Part shown: piece by piece, positions 8,095 to 15,692 of the stretch
Layout: every line of letters begins with the position of its first letter
How positions within the stretch are numbered: the stretch's first letter is position 1
Assembly: GCA_963789785.1 (NCBI GenBank)
Contig: CAWBNC010000003.1
Span: 1-64,000, forward strand
Length of the DNA: 64,000 nucleotides
Origin: JAEULH01 sp963789785
Lineage (GTDB): Bacteria > Pseudomonadota > Alphaproteobacteria > Rhodospirillales > Defluviicoccaceae
Direction: 5' to 3'
Notes under the pieces: generated by a model
The model's database searches: none
What the model saw: only the letters and a program-made list of their open reading frames with translations
Told to the model about the DNA's origin: nothing
Made by a program: the position numbers and the translations under genes

Positions 8095-8928
8095 ATGACC
8101 GACGATCCCGCGCTGGCGGCGCTTTTCGCCTGGTATCTCGAAGCCGGCGTCGACGAGACGATCGGCGAGGCGCCCGTCGATCGCTACCTGCCGGCAAAGC
8201 CCGCCGAGGCTGTCGCTGTAGCAGAGAGAGAGGCCACCGGCCTCGGCGTCACGGTCGCGGACACCGCATCTCCGCTGGTTCAGCCCATACCCGCCGCCCC
8301 CCTGCAGACCCATCGCCCGCCCGTCGCCGCCGCCGTGGCCGCAGCCGCCGACGCCGCCACGCTCGATGACTTGCGAGCGATCCTCGCCGCTTTCGACGGC
8401 TGCGCATTGAGCAAGACCGCGACCAACCTGGTCTTCGGCGATGGCAATCCTGCCGCCCGGGTTGTGCTGGTCGGCGAGGCGCCGGGCAGCGAGGAAGATC
8501 GCCGCGGTCTGCCCTTCGTCGGCCCCAGCGGTCAGCTTCTCGATCGCATGCTGGCCTCCATCGGCTTGTCCCGCGAGAGCGTCTTCATCTCCAACACCGT
8601 ATTCTGGCGACCGCCCGGCAACCGCAGTCCCAGCAGCGGCGAGGTCGCGGTCTGCATGCCGTTCGTCGAGCGAATGATCGAGCTCATCGATCCGGAGATC
8701 CTGGTCACCCTCGGCGGCCCCGCGGCCAACGCGCTCTACGGCCGCGCCGAGAGCATCGGCCGGTTGCGCGGCCGCTGGCTCACCTACCAGACGCCGCGGC
8801 TGGCGCGACCCATCGCGGCGACGGCGTTGTTCCACCCGGCTTATCTGCTGCGCACGCCGGGCCAAAAGCGGCTTGCCTGGCGCGATCTCCTGAGGCTCAA
8901 GGCAAAGCTCGACGACCTCACCGGCTGA
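8095..8928 (+). CDS. Uracil-DNA glycosylase, family 4-like
   Basis: This enzyme removes uracil from DNA at the start of base-excision repair. The protein is 277 aa from the ATG at 8095 (MTDDPALAALF). A low-complexity Ala/Pro linker precedes the catalytic domain (about residues 90-277), with the uracil-binding motif VGEAPGSEEDRRGLPFVG and the C-terminal active-site motif LFHPAYLL. Only two cysteines (in FDGCALSK and VAVCMPF) are seen in the catalytic domain, whereas classical family 4 enzymes use four for an iron-sulfur cluster. The 177-bp upstream extension of the frame lacks homologous character and overlaps the ETF-QO promoter region. Confidence 0.85.
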   Translation: MTDDPALAALFAWYLEAGVDETIGEAPVDRYLPAKPAEAVAVAEREATGLGVTVADTASPLVQPIPAAPLQTHRPPVAAAVAAAADAATLDDLRAILAAFDGCALSKTATNLVFGDGNPAARVVLVGEAPGSEEDRRGLPFVGPSGQLLDRMLASIGLSRESVFISNTVFWRPPGNRSPSSGEVAVCMPFVERMIELIDPEILVTLGGPAANALYGRAESIGRLRGRWLTYQTPRLARPIAATALFHPAYLLRTPGQKRLAWRDLLRLKAKLDDLTG

Positions 8929-8958
8929 AGGACGCTCTTCGAAGCGGCACTCGGGCGG

Positions 8959-10350
8959 TCATGCCGGCGTGTTCGGCGCGAAGTCCAGCAGAACCATGAG
9001 CCCCGGCTCGGCGTCGCGGAGCGTGACGGTGATGCCGTGGATATCCGCGACCGCCGCGACCAGTGACAGGCCAAGGCCGCTGCCGGCGGTGGACCGGCTT
9101 CGCTCAAGCCGGACGAAGCGCCGGAACACCGCCTCCCGGGCCTCGACAGGGATCCCCGGACCGGTGTCTGCAACGATGGCGAGCGGTCCTTCGGCGCGGC
9201 GGTGAAGAGCAAGCCAGATGCGCGTGCCCGCCGGCGTGTGACGGATCGCGTTCTCGACGAGGTTCGCAAACATCTGTGTCAGGAGCTCGCGATCGCCCCG
9301 GACACGAACATCAGGCGCAATCTGAATAGTCAAGAAACGCCCGCCATCTTCGGCGACGGGGCCATATGCGTCCGCGATCGATTGAACCACGCGGGACAGA
9401 TCGACGACCGAAAACGCGGACTTGCGGGTTCCGGCTTCGATCTGCGCGATGCGCAGCAGTGCCGCGAAGGTCCGGAGGATCGCATCGCTGTCGGCAATTG
9501 CGTCGTCAACGGCAGTCTCGTATTCCGGGATTGTCCGCGCCTTGAGCCGCGCCCCTTCGAGCCGCTGGCGGAGCCGGCTGAGCGGCATCCGCAGGTCATG
9601 GGCGATGTCGTTCGAAACCTGTCGCAGGCTTTCCATCAGGGCCTGCACGCGATCGAGCATCTCGTTGAGGTTGAGGGCGAGCCGATCAAGCTCGTCATTG
9701 GTCCCGCGCGTGGGCACACGATCCGTAAGCCGTCCCTCGATGATGGCCCGCGTGGTCCGGTTGATTGCGTCGACGCGCCGGAGGAAGCCGAGGCTGAGAA
9801 TGCCGCCGCCGATGGCCGCCAGCACGGCCGTTATGGCGAACGCCCAGCCGAAGGCGCGGACGATCGCTTCCTCGACCTCGACGATCGGGTATGCGTCGCG
9901 GCCGACGAGCAGGAATGACGCGTCCGGCAACGCGACCCCCAGGGCGATCAGGTGATGCGCCCCGTCATCATCGCGCTCGTTGTCGCTGTGTCGCCCCGGT
10001 TCTCTCGGCGCCGGCAGTTTCTGCCAGCCGTAGTAGGGCGCGCGCTGGGGCAGGTCGCCGGCGACCTTGCGTCCATCAGGACCGACGAGCAGAAAGACCA
10101 TCTTCCGATGAACGCCGGACACAAGCCGTTGTTCTATGGCGCCGGCCGCATTCGGCAGGCCCCCGCGATTGTAGTTTTCCACGAGTGCCGCAACTTCGGC
10201 CTCGATGCTCGCGGCAAGCTGCTGGCGCAGGGCGCTGCTGGTGATCCAGTAGATCACGCCAAACAGGACCAGGACGGACAGGCCGAACAGGCTCGCGTAG
10301 AGCGCGGCCAGGCGGAAACCGGTGGTGCGAACGACCCTATTCAGGCGCAC
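8959..10350 (-). CDS. Sensor histidine kinase (CusS/QseC-like)
   Basis: A membrane sensor kinase of 463 aa from a GTG at 10350. Transmembrane helices at about 13-36 and 168-190 bracket a periplasmic domain of about 130 residues. A HAMP linker is followed by HisKA with the phospho-accepting H251 (SNDIAHDLRMPL). The HATPase_c domain has an N box (NLVENAIRH), a G1 box (VADTGPGIP) and a G2 box (GSGLGLSL). The start lies 14 bp inside the response-regulator gene, so the two are co-translated. Close relatives sense metals or envelope signals, but nothing in the periplasmic domain names the ligand. Confidence 0.88.
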   Translation of the reverse strand: MRLNRVVRTTGFRLAALYASLFGLSVLVLFGVIYWITSSALRQQLAASIEAEVAALVENYNRGGLPNAAGAIEQRLVSGVHRKMVFLLVGPDGRKVAGDLPQRAPYYGWQKLPAPREPGRHSDNERDDDGAHHLIALGVALPDASFLLVGRDAYPIVEVEEAIVRAFGWAFAITAVLAAIGGGILSLGFLRRVDAINRTTRAIIEGRLTDRVPTRGTNDELDRLALNLNEMLDRVQALMESLRQVSNDIAHDLRMPLSRLRQRLEGARLKARTIPEYETAVDDAIADSDAILRTFAALLRIAQIEAGTRKSAFSVVDLSRVVQSIADAYGPVAEDGGRFLTIQIAPDVRVRGDRELLTQMFANLVENAIRHTPAGTRIWLALHRRAEGPLAIVADTGPGIPVEAREAVFRRFVRLERSRSTAGSGLGLSLVAAVADIHGITVTLRDAEPGLMVLLDFAPNTPA

Positions 10351-11014
10351 GCAGACAATATCCCGCGCCACGGATGGTGTGGATGAGTTCGCCGCCGAAG
10401 CCCCGGTCGACCTTGCCGCGCAGGCGGCTGACGTGCGTTTCGACGACGTTCGTCTGCGGGTCGAAATGAAAATCCCAGATGTTTTCCAGCAGCATGGTCC
10501 GCGTGACGACTTGGTCCGCATGCCGCATCAGATATTCCAGAAGCTTGAACTCCTGGGGTTGCAGGTCGATCCGTCGACCCGCGCGAATGACCGTGCGCTT
10601 CAGCACGTCGATTTCGAGATCCGCGACGCGCAGTCTTGTCTCGACGGCAATCAGCGGCGGCCGACGAGCGAGCGCGTTGATACGCGCCAGCAGCTCTGCG
10701 AACGCGAAGGGCTTGACGAGGTAGTCGTCGCCGCCGGCTTCCAGACCCTCGACCCGGTCGTCGATGCCGCCGAGGGTCGTGAGGAACAGGACCGGCGTCT
10801 TGACGCCAGCGCCGCGGATCGTCTTGACGATGGCGAGCCCGTCGAGGCCGGGAAGCATGCGATCGACGATCATGACGTCGTAGGGCTCCCCGGCCCCCAG
10901 AAACAGGCCGTCCCGGCCGTTGGCGGCGTGGTCGACCGTGTGGCCGCACTCCTTCAGGCCGTTGGCGACATAGGCGGCGGTCTCCGGATCGTCCTCGATG
11001 AGCAGGATCTTCAA
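10337..11014 (-). CDS. OmpR/PhoB-type response regulator
   Basis: A receiver plus winged-helix regulator of 225 aa. The receiver begins LKILLIEDD, with phospho-acceptor D51 in IVDRMLPG and the conserved Lys in YLVKPF. The DNA-binding domain ends VSRLRGKVDR...HTIRGAGYCLR. Start choice: a TTG at 11014 stands 5 nt after a strong AGGAGG, and this Shine-Dalgarno overlaps the stop of the upstream membrane gene. The regulator is the partner of the overlapping kinase and probably controls the operon it sits in. Confidence 0.88.
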   Translation of the reverse strand: MKILLIEDDPETAAYVANGLKECGHTVDHAANGRDGLFLGAGEPYDVMIVDRMLPGLDGLAIVKTIRGAGVKTPVLFLTTLGGIDDRVEGLEAGGDDYLVKPFAFAELLARINALARRPPLIAVETRLRVADLEIDVLKRTVIRAGRRIDLQPQEFKLLEYLMRHADQVVTRTMLLENIWDFHFDPQTNVVETHVSRLRGKVDRGFGGELIHTIRGAGYCLRAPE

Positions 11015-11024
11015 CCGGACCTCC

Positions 11025-11784
11025 TCAGTGGGCCTCGCGCGCGGCTCGCTGGCGGAATATGGCGATGCACATCGCGATGAAAGCCAGCAGCACGGCCGAC
11101 GCCACATAGCGGCTCAGCGCCATGCCCGCCGGCGTTGAGCGGCTTGTCGAGAAAATCTCCGACCACAGCGCCGAGCGGCCGGGTGAGCACGAAGGCCGCC
11201 CAGAACAGAACGGTCCGAGATATCCTTGTCTGGTAGTAGGCGAGCGCAACAACCGCAAGAAGAGCGCCGAAGATCAAGGCTCCGCCGCTATAGCCGAGGC
11301 CGGCCGTGTCGGCGGTCCAGTCGCCGAGCGCGGTTCCCAGCGTCTGCGAGAACATGATCGTGACCCAGTAGAACATCTCCGCCTTTGGCGAACTCACGGT
11401 GTCTACGGATATCGAGCCGAGGGACTTGTACCAGATGAAGAGCGACGCCATCAGGAGAGCGAACAGGAGCGATGTGCCGCCAGCATAGCCGATCCCCAAC
11501 GAACGGTCGGCGAAATCGGCCAGGGTCGTGCCGACCGTTGTCGAGGCGATGATCGTCGCCCAGTACAGCGACGGATGGAACCGTTTCGCGACAATCTGCG
11601 CGGCGACCGCGGCGACAAAGATCACCGCGAAAATCCCGGTGCTCTCCAGATACCCGAGTTTCATCGACATCGAGACCGCGTCGCCGCCTGTTTCTCCCAG
11701 CGTGGTCGCAGCGATCTTGATGATCCAGAACAGCAATGTGACTTCGGGAACTTTGCTCAGGCTTCTTTCAATCGCGTCATTCAT
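11025..11784 (-). CDS. COG4705-like multipass membrane protein, copy 1 (frameshifted near 3' end)
   Basis: An integral membrane protein of about 252 aa with four repeated units, each pairing a hydrophobic helix with a motif like TLGETGGDAV, TVGTTLADFAD, TLGTALGDWTAD and PLGAVVGDFLD. The regular G-T/E-x-x-x-D spacing in membrane helices is typical of COG4705 proteins, whose function is not known. The frame breaks near 11125 and resumes as a final helix (VASAVLLAFIAMCIAIF) ending just before the response regulator. The ATG at 11784 (MNDAIERS) is preferred because upstream codons look non-coding. A paralog lies directly upstream. Confidence 0.75.
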
Positions 11785-11864
11785 GTCTCGCTCCGTGGGC
11801 GTGAGCACGGGCGCCACGTGAGACGTTCGCAGCCGCCGGCGCATTATGGGTTGCGCTGTAGGAA

Positions 11865-12648
11865 TTACGCGTTGGCCTGTTCAACGCCATCGCGGGTGAG
11901 GGTCATGTAGATGACGGTTCCGGCGATACAGGCGAGGAAAAGGAAGCTGGTGATGACCGTGCCGAAGCCGAGCCCGCCGTCGGCGGGAGTCTGTGACAGC
12001 AGGTCGCCGAACGAGGCGCCCATCGGCCGGGTCAGGATGTAGGCCAGCCAGAACGCCAGGATGCCGTTCATTCTCCCGGCATAGTAGGCGAGCGCGATCA
12101 CCGCGATGATCGCGGCGTAGATCAGGCCCGCGGCCAGATAGCCGAGTCCGAGACCCTCGGCGACAAGGTCGCCGGCCGCGGTGCCCAGCGCGAAGGTGAA
12201 CAGGATCGCGAGCCAGTAGAAGGCCTCGCGCCTCGTCGTGTAGATGGTGTGGATCGACAGGGTCTTCTCAACGGCATACCAGACGCGCAAACGTGGCCGC
12301 CAGCGCGATGGCGAACGCCGCCGTCGACGCTTCCAGAGGTACGCCGAGATTGTCGACCAGATTGTCGGTGATCAGCGTGCCGACAACGCTGATCAGAACC
12401 ACCGCCAGCCAGTAGATCCAGGGAACGTACTTCTTTTGCGCGAACTGCAGCGCCAGGGCCGCGATCAGGAAGTCCCGTCATGATCAACGATGTCGTCGGC
12501 AGTCCGAGGCCGAGGTTCATGTTCAGGAAATCGGCGGCGGTCTCGCCCACGGTGACGGCCATGAGCTTGATCAGCCAGAAATCGACGGTGACCTGTGGGC
12601 ACCCTGTTGTAGACGAGGGCGCGGATCTTCGGCGGCAATTGCAGTCAT
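11865..12648 (-). CDS. COG4705-like multipass membrane protein, copy 2 (several frameshifts)
   Basis: A paralog of the downstream gene with the same four-unit plan: TVGETAADFLN, VVGTLITDNL, ALGTAAGDLVAEG and PMGASFGDLL. The start is an ATG at 12648 behind an AGGAGA. Homology is spread over different frames with breaks near 12610, 12475 and 12285. At the first one, a single extra base after the codons for VP restores the expected QVTVDFWLIK. The last 140 residues are in one clean frame. Because this many random indels in a conserved array would be unusual for a young pseudogene, sequence error is more likely. Confidence 0.65.
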
Positions 12649-12688
12649 GGAATTGTCTCCTCATGGCGAGCGTTTCTATCGGACGCTG

Positions 12689-13256
12689 CTATCTGTAAGC
12701 TCGTCGGCATTGACGAATGGCTTCATGCGCGCGGCTCCGGCGCCCGGTCCGGCGCCAGAGCATCCCGCCGCCGATCAGCAACGGCAGGCCGAGCGCGACC
12801 GGAAGAACCCGCTGCGACTCGACGACCGGCTTCTGCCGGACCGTGAAGTCGGCGAAGGGGCTGGCCGTCAGGTCCGCGCCGTTCGCGACTGACGGCGCTG
12901 ACCACGACGCGGTATGTGCCGGCCTGGATCAGCCGCATCGGCCAGTCGGTCTCGAGCGACTGTCCCGGAGCGAGAGACGCGGCGGTGACGGCCTTGTGCG
13001 CGCTCCAGTCCTCCAGGTCGACGGGCTGCTCCTTGCCTTTGTCGATCTGCACGAGGCTGATCCAGGCGATGAGCCCGTCGACCGGCGTCGCTGCCGTCAT
13101 TGCGGATCACCGTATGGAACGAGAGGTTGTCGCCCATTTGCGGCGAGGCCGGGTTGCTCGCCGGCCGGCTTGAGATCGACCGCCAGGCTTGCGGCCGATG
13201 CGGCGCTTGCGCGAAAGGCGAAGGTCGACGGCAAGCAAAAGAGCAGCGAGCTTCAT
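12689..13256 (-). CDS. CARDB-like exported domain protein with C-terminal membrane anchor (frameshifted)
   Basis: No family is recognised with certainty. An ATG at 13256 stands behind AAGGAG. Reassembled over about three frames, it encodes a signal peptide (MKLAALLLAV...ASAASLAVDL) and a beta-rich Ig/CARDB-like domain (MGDNLSFHTVIRNDG, WPMRLIQAGTYRVVVSAV). A single C-terminal helix (RVLPVALGLPLLIGGG) and a basic tail (WRRTGRRSR) follow. That is the layout of a periplasmic adhesion or accessory domain anchored in the inner membrane. The gene follows the ABC-2 permease by 11 bp, so it is probably an accessory subunit of that transporter. Confidence 0.55.
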
Positions 13257-13267
13257 GACGATCTCCT

Positions 13268-14022
13268 TCAGCGCACCACTCGGTAGAAGCCGGACCGGGC
13301 CAGCCAGAGCGTGAGCGCCAGCCAGATGACCGCGACAGCGATGTGGGGCCACTGCGCCAGGATCGTTTGCGAGTCGATGATGACGGCGTCGTAGGCGTTC
13401 ACCGCCGCGGAAAAGGGATTGACGGCATCGAAGGCGCGCCCGATCGCCGACTGCCGCAGGCTCGGGCCGAGCAGAAGCGGACTGGCGGACAGCGACGAGC
13501 GCGATCAGGCCGGTGAGAAGCCCGGTGCGGGCCGAGGCGAGCCGGGCGCCGAGAGCCATGCCGAAGAAACCGAAGCCCAGCACCACCGGCGAGCCCAGCA
13601 GGGCCAGCACCAGACATCCCCTGCCAAAGGTTCTGGCCGGTGCTGCCGACGGCCCAGAGATAGGGCATGGAGAGCGCGTACATCACGCCCCAGGCGATGG
13701 CGACGCCGCCCAGCTTGCCGGCGAGGATCGCATCGCGGGAGGCGGGCGTCAGAAGCAGTGGAACCAGGCTGCCTCGCTCGCGCTCACCCGCCACTGCATC
13801 GAGACCGACGACGAGAGCGAGCAGGCCGCCGAGCGCCGTCACGATGCCGCCCATGTCGTAGACGACCTGGGCGTTGTCGAGCAGGCTCAACTCGGTGTTG
13901 CTGACGAGCAGAAGTCCGAACACGGAGAGCGCCACCGCCACAGCCATGAACCAGGCGAAGCCGCGTAGGCTCAGGAGCAGCTCGCCGGCTTCCTTGCGGG
14001 CGATCAGCGATGTTGCGCTCAT
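13268..14022 (-). CDS. ABC-2-type permease (frameshifted)
   Basis: A membrane subunit of about 250 aa of an ABC-2 exporter, beginning MSATSLIARKEAGELLLSLRGF. Hydrophobic helices include AWFMAVAVALSVFGLLLV, GIVTALGGLLALVVGLDAV and PVVLGFGFFGMALG. The signature loop AGERERGSLVPLLLTPASR is typical of NosY/CcmB-like ABC-2 permeases. The frame changes near 13610 and 13470; the last helix (IAVAVIWLALTLWLA) ends in SGFYRVVR before a TGA at 13268-13270. Its ATG overlaps the ATPase stop (ATGA). NosY-like identity is possible, but no nitrous oxide reductase genes are nearby. Confidence 0.75.
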
Positions 14023-14927
14023 GCCGCCCTCCGTTCGGTCAGGGTCAGGTAGAGGTCTTCGAGCCCGCCGCCCTCGCGTCGGATCTCGGCGATTGGCCAG
14101 CCGCAGAAAAGGAGCTCGCGCCAGGCCATCTCCGGCGCTACGGCAGGGTCCAGATCGACGACCCACCATTCGCCTTCGTGCGCGACGACGGACACGTGCT
14201 CGTTTGCGCCCTGCGGTGGAGGATCGTTTGCGAGGCGAAGGCGAAAGCGGACGAGGCGGTCCTCGTTCCCGATGAGGTCGGCGATGGCGCCCTCGGCGAC
14301 TGTGCGTCCTTCGACGATGATCCCGATGCGCCGGCAGAGCCGATCCACGTCGTCGAGGAGGTGCGTGCAGAGCAGGATGCCGACGCCGCGGGACGCGAGG
14401 CCAAGCAGAATGTCGTGAATCTCCCGGCGGCCCCGCGGATCGAGGCCATTGGTCGGCTCATCGAGAATCAGCAGCTTCGGATCCGCAAGGAGCGCGCGGG
14501 CGAGGCCCAACCGTTGGCGCATGCCACGTGAATAGGTTCCGATCGTCTGTCGCAGCCGAGGATCGAGGCCGACGTCCGCAAGCCGTCGCCGCATTTCGTT
14601 CTGGCCAGGACGACGGCCGTGAAGCGCGGCGAAGAAATGAAGATACTCATGCGCCGACATCCAGTCGTAAAAGCCGTTCTGCTCGGGCAAAACCCCGAGG
14701 CTACCGTAACTCGCGTGCGCGGCCAACCATGGATCCTTCCCGAACACCTGGACGCGCCCCGCGTCGGGCCTCAGGAGTCCCAGCGTCACCGCAATGGTGG
14801 TGCTCTTGCCGGCCCCGTTGGGGCCGAGTAGGCCATAGATCTCCCCCTCGCCTAGCGACAGGCGCACGTTGCGCAGAACGGCAGTCCCGCCGAGGGAAGC
14901 GCGAAGCTTGTCGATCTCGATGAGCAT
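14019..14927 (-). CDS. ABC transporter ATPase partner of the ABC-2 permease
   Basis: A complete 302-aa ATPase. Walker A is GPNGAGKST at 35-43, the Q loop is around LGVLPEQNGFYDWMS, the signature is YSRGMRQRLGLARAL, and Walker B is LLILDEPTNGLDP, with an H loop in LLCTHLLDD. The C-terminal 80 residues resemble the extension of DrrA/NosF-type exporters. It drives the permease encoded next to it. The substrate is unknown. An inverted repeat lies between this gene and the PepSY gene upstream, and the genes are close enough (68 bp) for one transcript. Confidence 0.88.
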   Translation of the reverse strand: MLIEIDKLRASLGGTAVLRNVRLSLGEGEIYGLLGPNGAGKSTTIAVTLGLLRPDAGRVQVFGKDPWLAAHASYGSLGVLPEQNGFYDWMSAHEYLHFFAALHGRRPGQNEMRRRLADVGLDPRLRQTIGTYSRGMRQRLGLARALLADPKLLILDEPTNGLDPRGRREIHDILLGLASRGVGILLCTHLLDDVDRLCRRIGIIVEGRTVAEGAIADLIGNEDRLVRFRLRLANDPPPQGANEHVSVVAHEGEWWVVDLDPAVAPEMAWRELLFCGWPIAEIRREGGGLEDLYLTLTERRAA

Positions 14928-14964
14928 GGCCGGTCTCCAGGGACGATTGGGCAAGAGAGAAGCG

Positions 14965-14988
14965 CGGCCCGCGCCGATGCGCGGGCCG
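14965..14988. repeat. Hairpin between pepSY-type gene and ABC ATPase
   Basis: Perfect 10-bp arms (14965-14974 and 14979-14988) close a CGAT loop. A close variant of the same hairpin stands upstream of the PepSY gene at 15367-15387. There is no T-run, so it is not a classical terminator. It may set mRNA processing or stability between the first gene and the rest of the operon. Confidence 0.8.
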
Positions 14989-14995
14989 GAGACGG

Positions 14996-15340
14996 TCAGT
15001 CCTCGTCGTGCTCGCCGTTCTCGTCCGTGTCGGCCGGCATGACCTTCACGACCTTGCCAGTCTGGGGGTCGACAAGCACTCTCTGGACGGTCTTGTCCTT
15101 GGCGACCTCGACTTCGAACCTCTTGCCGCCGCTCTCGTCGTCCAGGCCGGCCTCGATCGCCTTGCCGCCGACCTGCTGCTCGGCCGCGGCGATGGCCTCG
15201 GCAAGCGATGTCTTGGCATTGAGGACGGCGGCGATGTCCTGCGCGTCCTCTTTTTCGTCCGTCGCTGCGAAGGCGGCCCCGCTGGCGCCGACGGCGATCG
15301 CGGCGGCCATCGCGGCTGGCAGAATCCTTGTGCGAAGCAT
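14996..15340 (-). CDS. Secreted PepSY-domain protein
   Basis: A periplasmic protein of 114 aa. The signal peptide (MLRTRILPAAMAAAIAVGAS...AAFA) is followed by one PepSY domain, with a helix SLAEAIAAAEQQVGGKAIEA and strands FEVEVAKDKTVQRVLVD. The protein ends in an acidic tail rich in Asp and Glu. Small PepSY proteins are commonly found with two-component systems and are thought to bind peptides, peptidases or metals. The gene heads the operon that ends in such a system at 8959-11014. The ATG at 15340 follows a GGGAGAT. Confidence 0.85.
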   Translation of the reverse strand: MLRTRILPAAMAAAIAVGASGAAFAATDEKEDAQDIAAVLNAKTSLAEAIAAAEQQVGGKAIEAGLDDESGGKRFEVEVAKDKTVQRVLVDPQTGKVVKVMPADTDENGEHDED

Positions 15341-15692
15341 GGTGTCGATCTCCCGTTTTGCTGGTCCGGCCCGCCCGATGCGGGCCGTCACAGCGGATCA
15401 TCGACGATCCGGGTTTGGCGGGTGATCGGCGCGACTATACGATTTGGTAAACTGGCAAGGCGTCCCGCGACGGACCACGATCCTCGCCGATATCTCCGTG
15501 CGCATGGCAAGCGCTAATCCGTCCACTGGACGGGTCCGTCAACGGCATTCGCCCAGAATCCGGCTCCGCAACATTGATCGAGGCGCGGGCACGCTTTTTG
15601 ATCAGCGACAGAACGACGGGCGCGGTATCCTGATCCCGCACCCGCGCCTCAAGCGCCGGGAACAGAACATCGGGAAGAGGGCGACCGAAGCC
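15341..15692. promoter_or_regulatory. Divergent intergenic region between pepSY-type gene and solute-binding protein
   Basis: 352 bp without a convincing gene; it must hold both divergent promoters. The only clear structure is a hairpin at 15367-15387, 27 nt upstream of the PepSY ATG. I see no well-matched -35/-10 pair or operator that I would defend. Confidence 0.5.
15367..15387. repeat. Hairpin in the leader of the PepSY gene
   Basis: 8-bp perfect arms (CGGCCCGC with GCGGGCCG) enclose a CCGAT loop. It is nearly the same sequence as the 14965-14988 hairpin on the other side of the gene. Confidence 0.75.

Noticed and set aside
13268..14927. Naming the ABC-2 pair nosFY
   Set aside because: The resemblance is general; no nosZ, nosD or nosL genes are present in the window.
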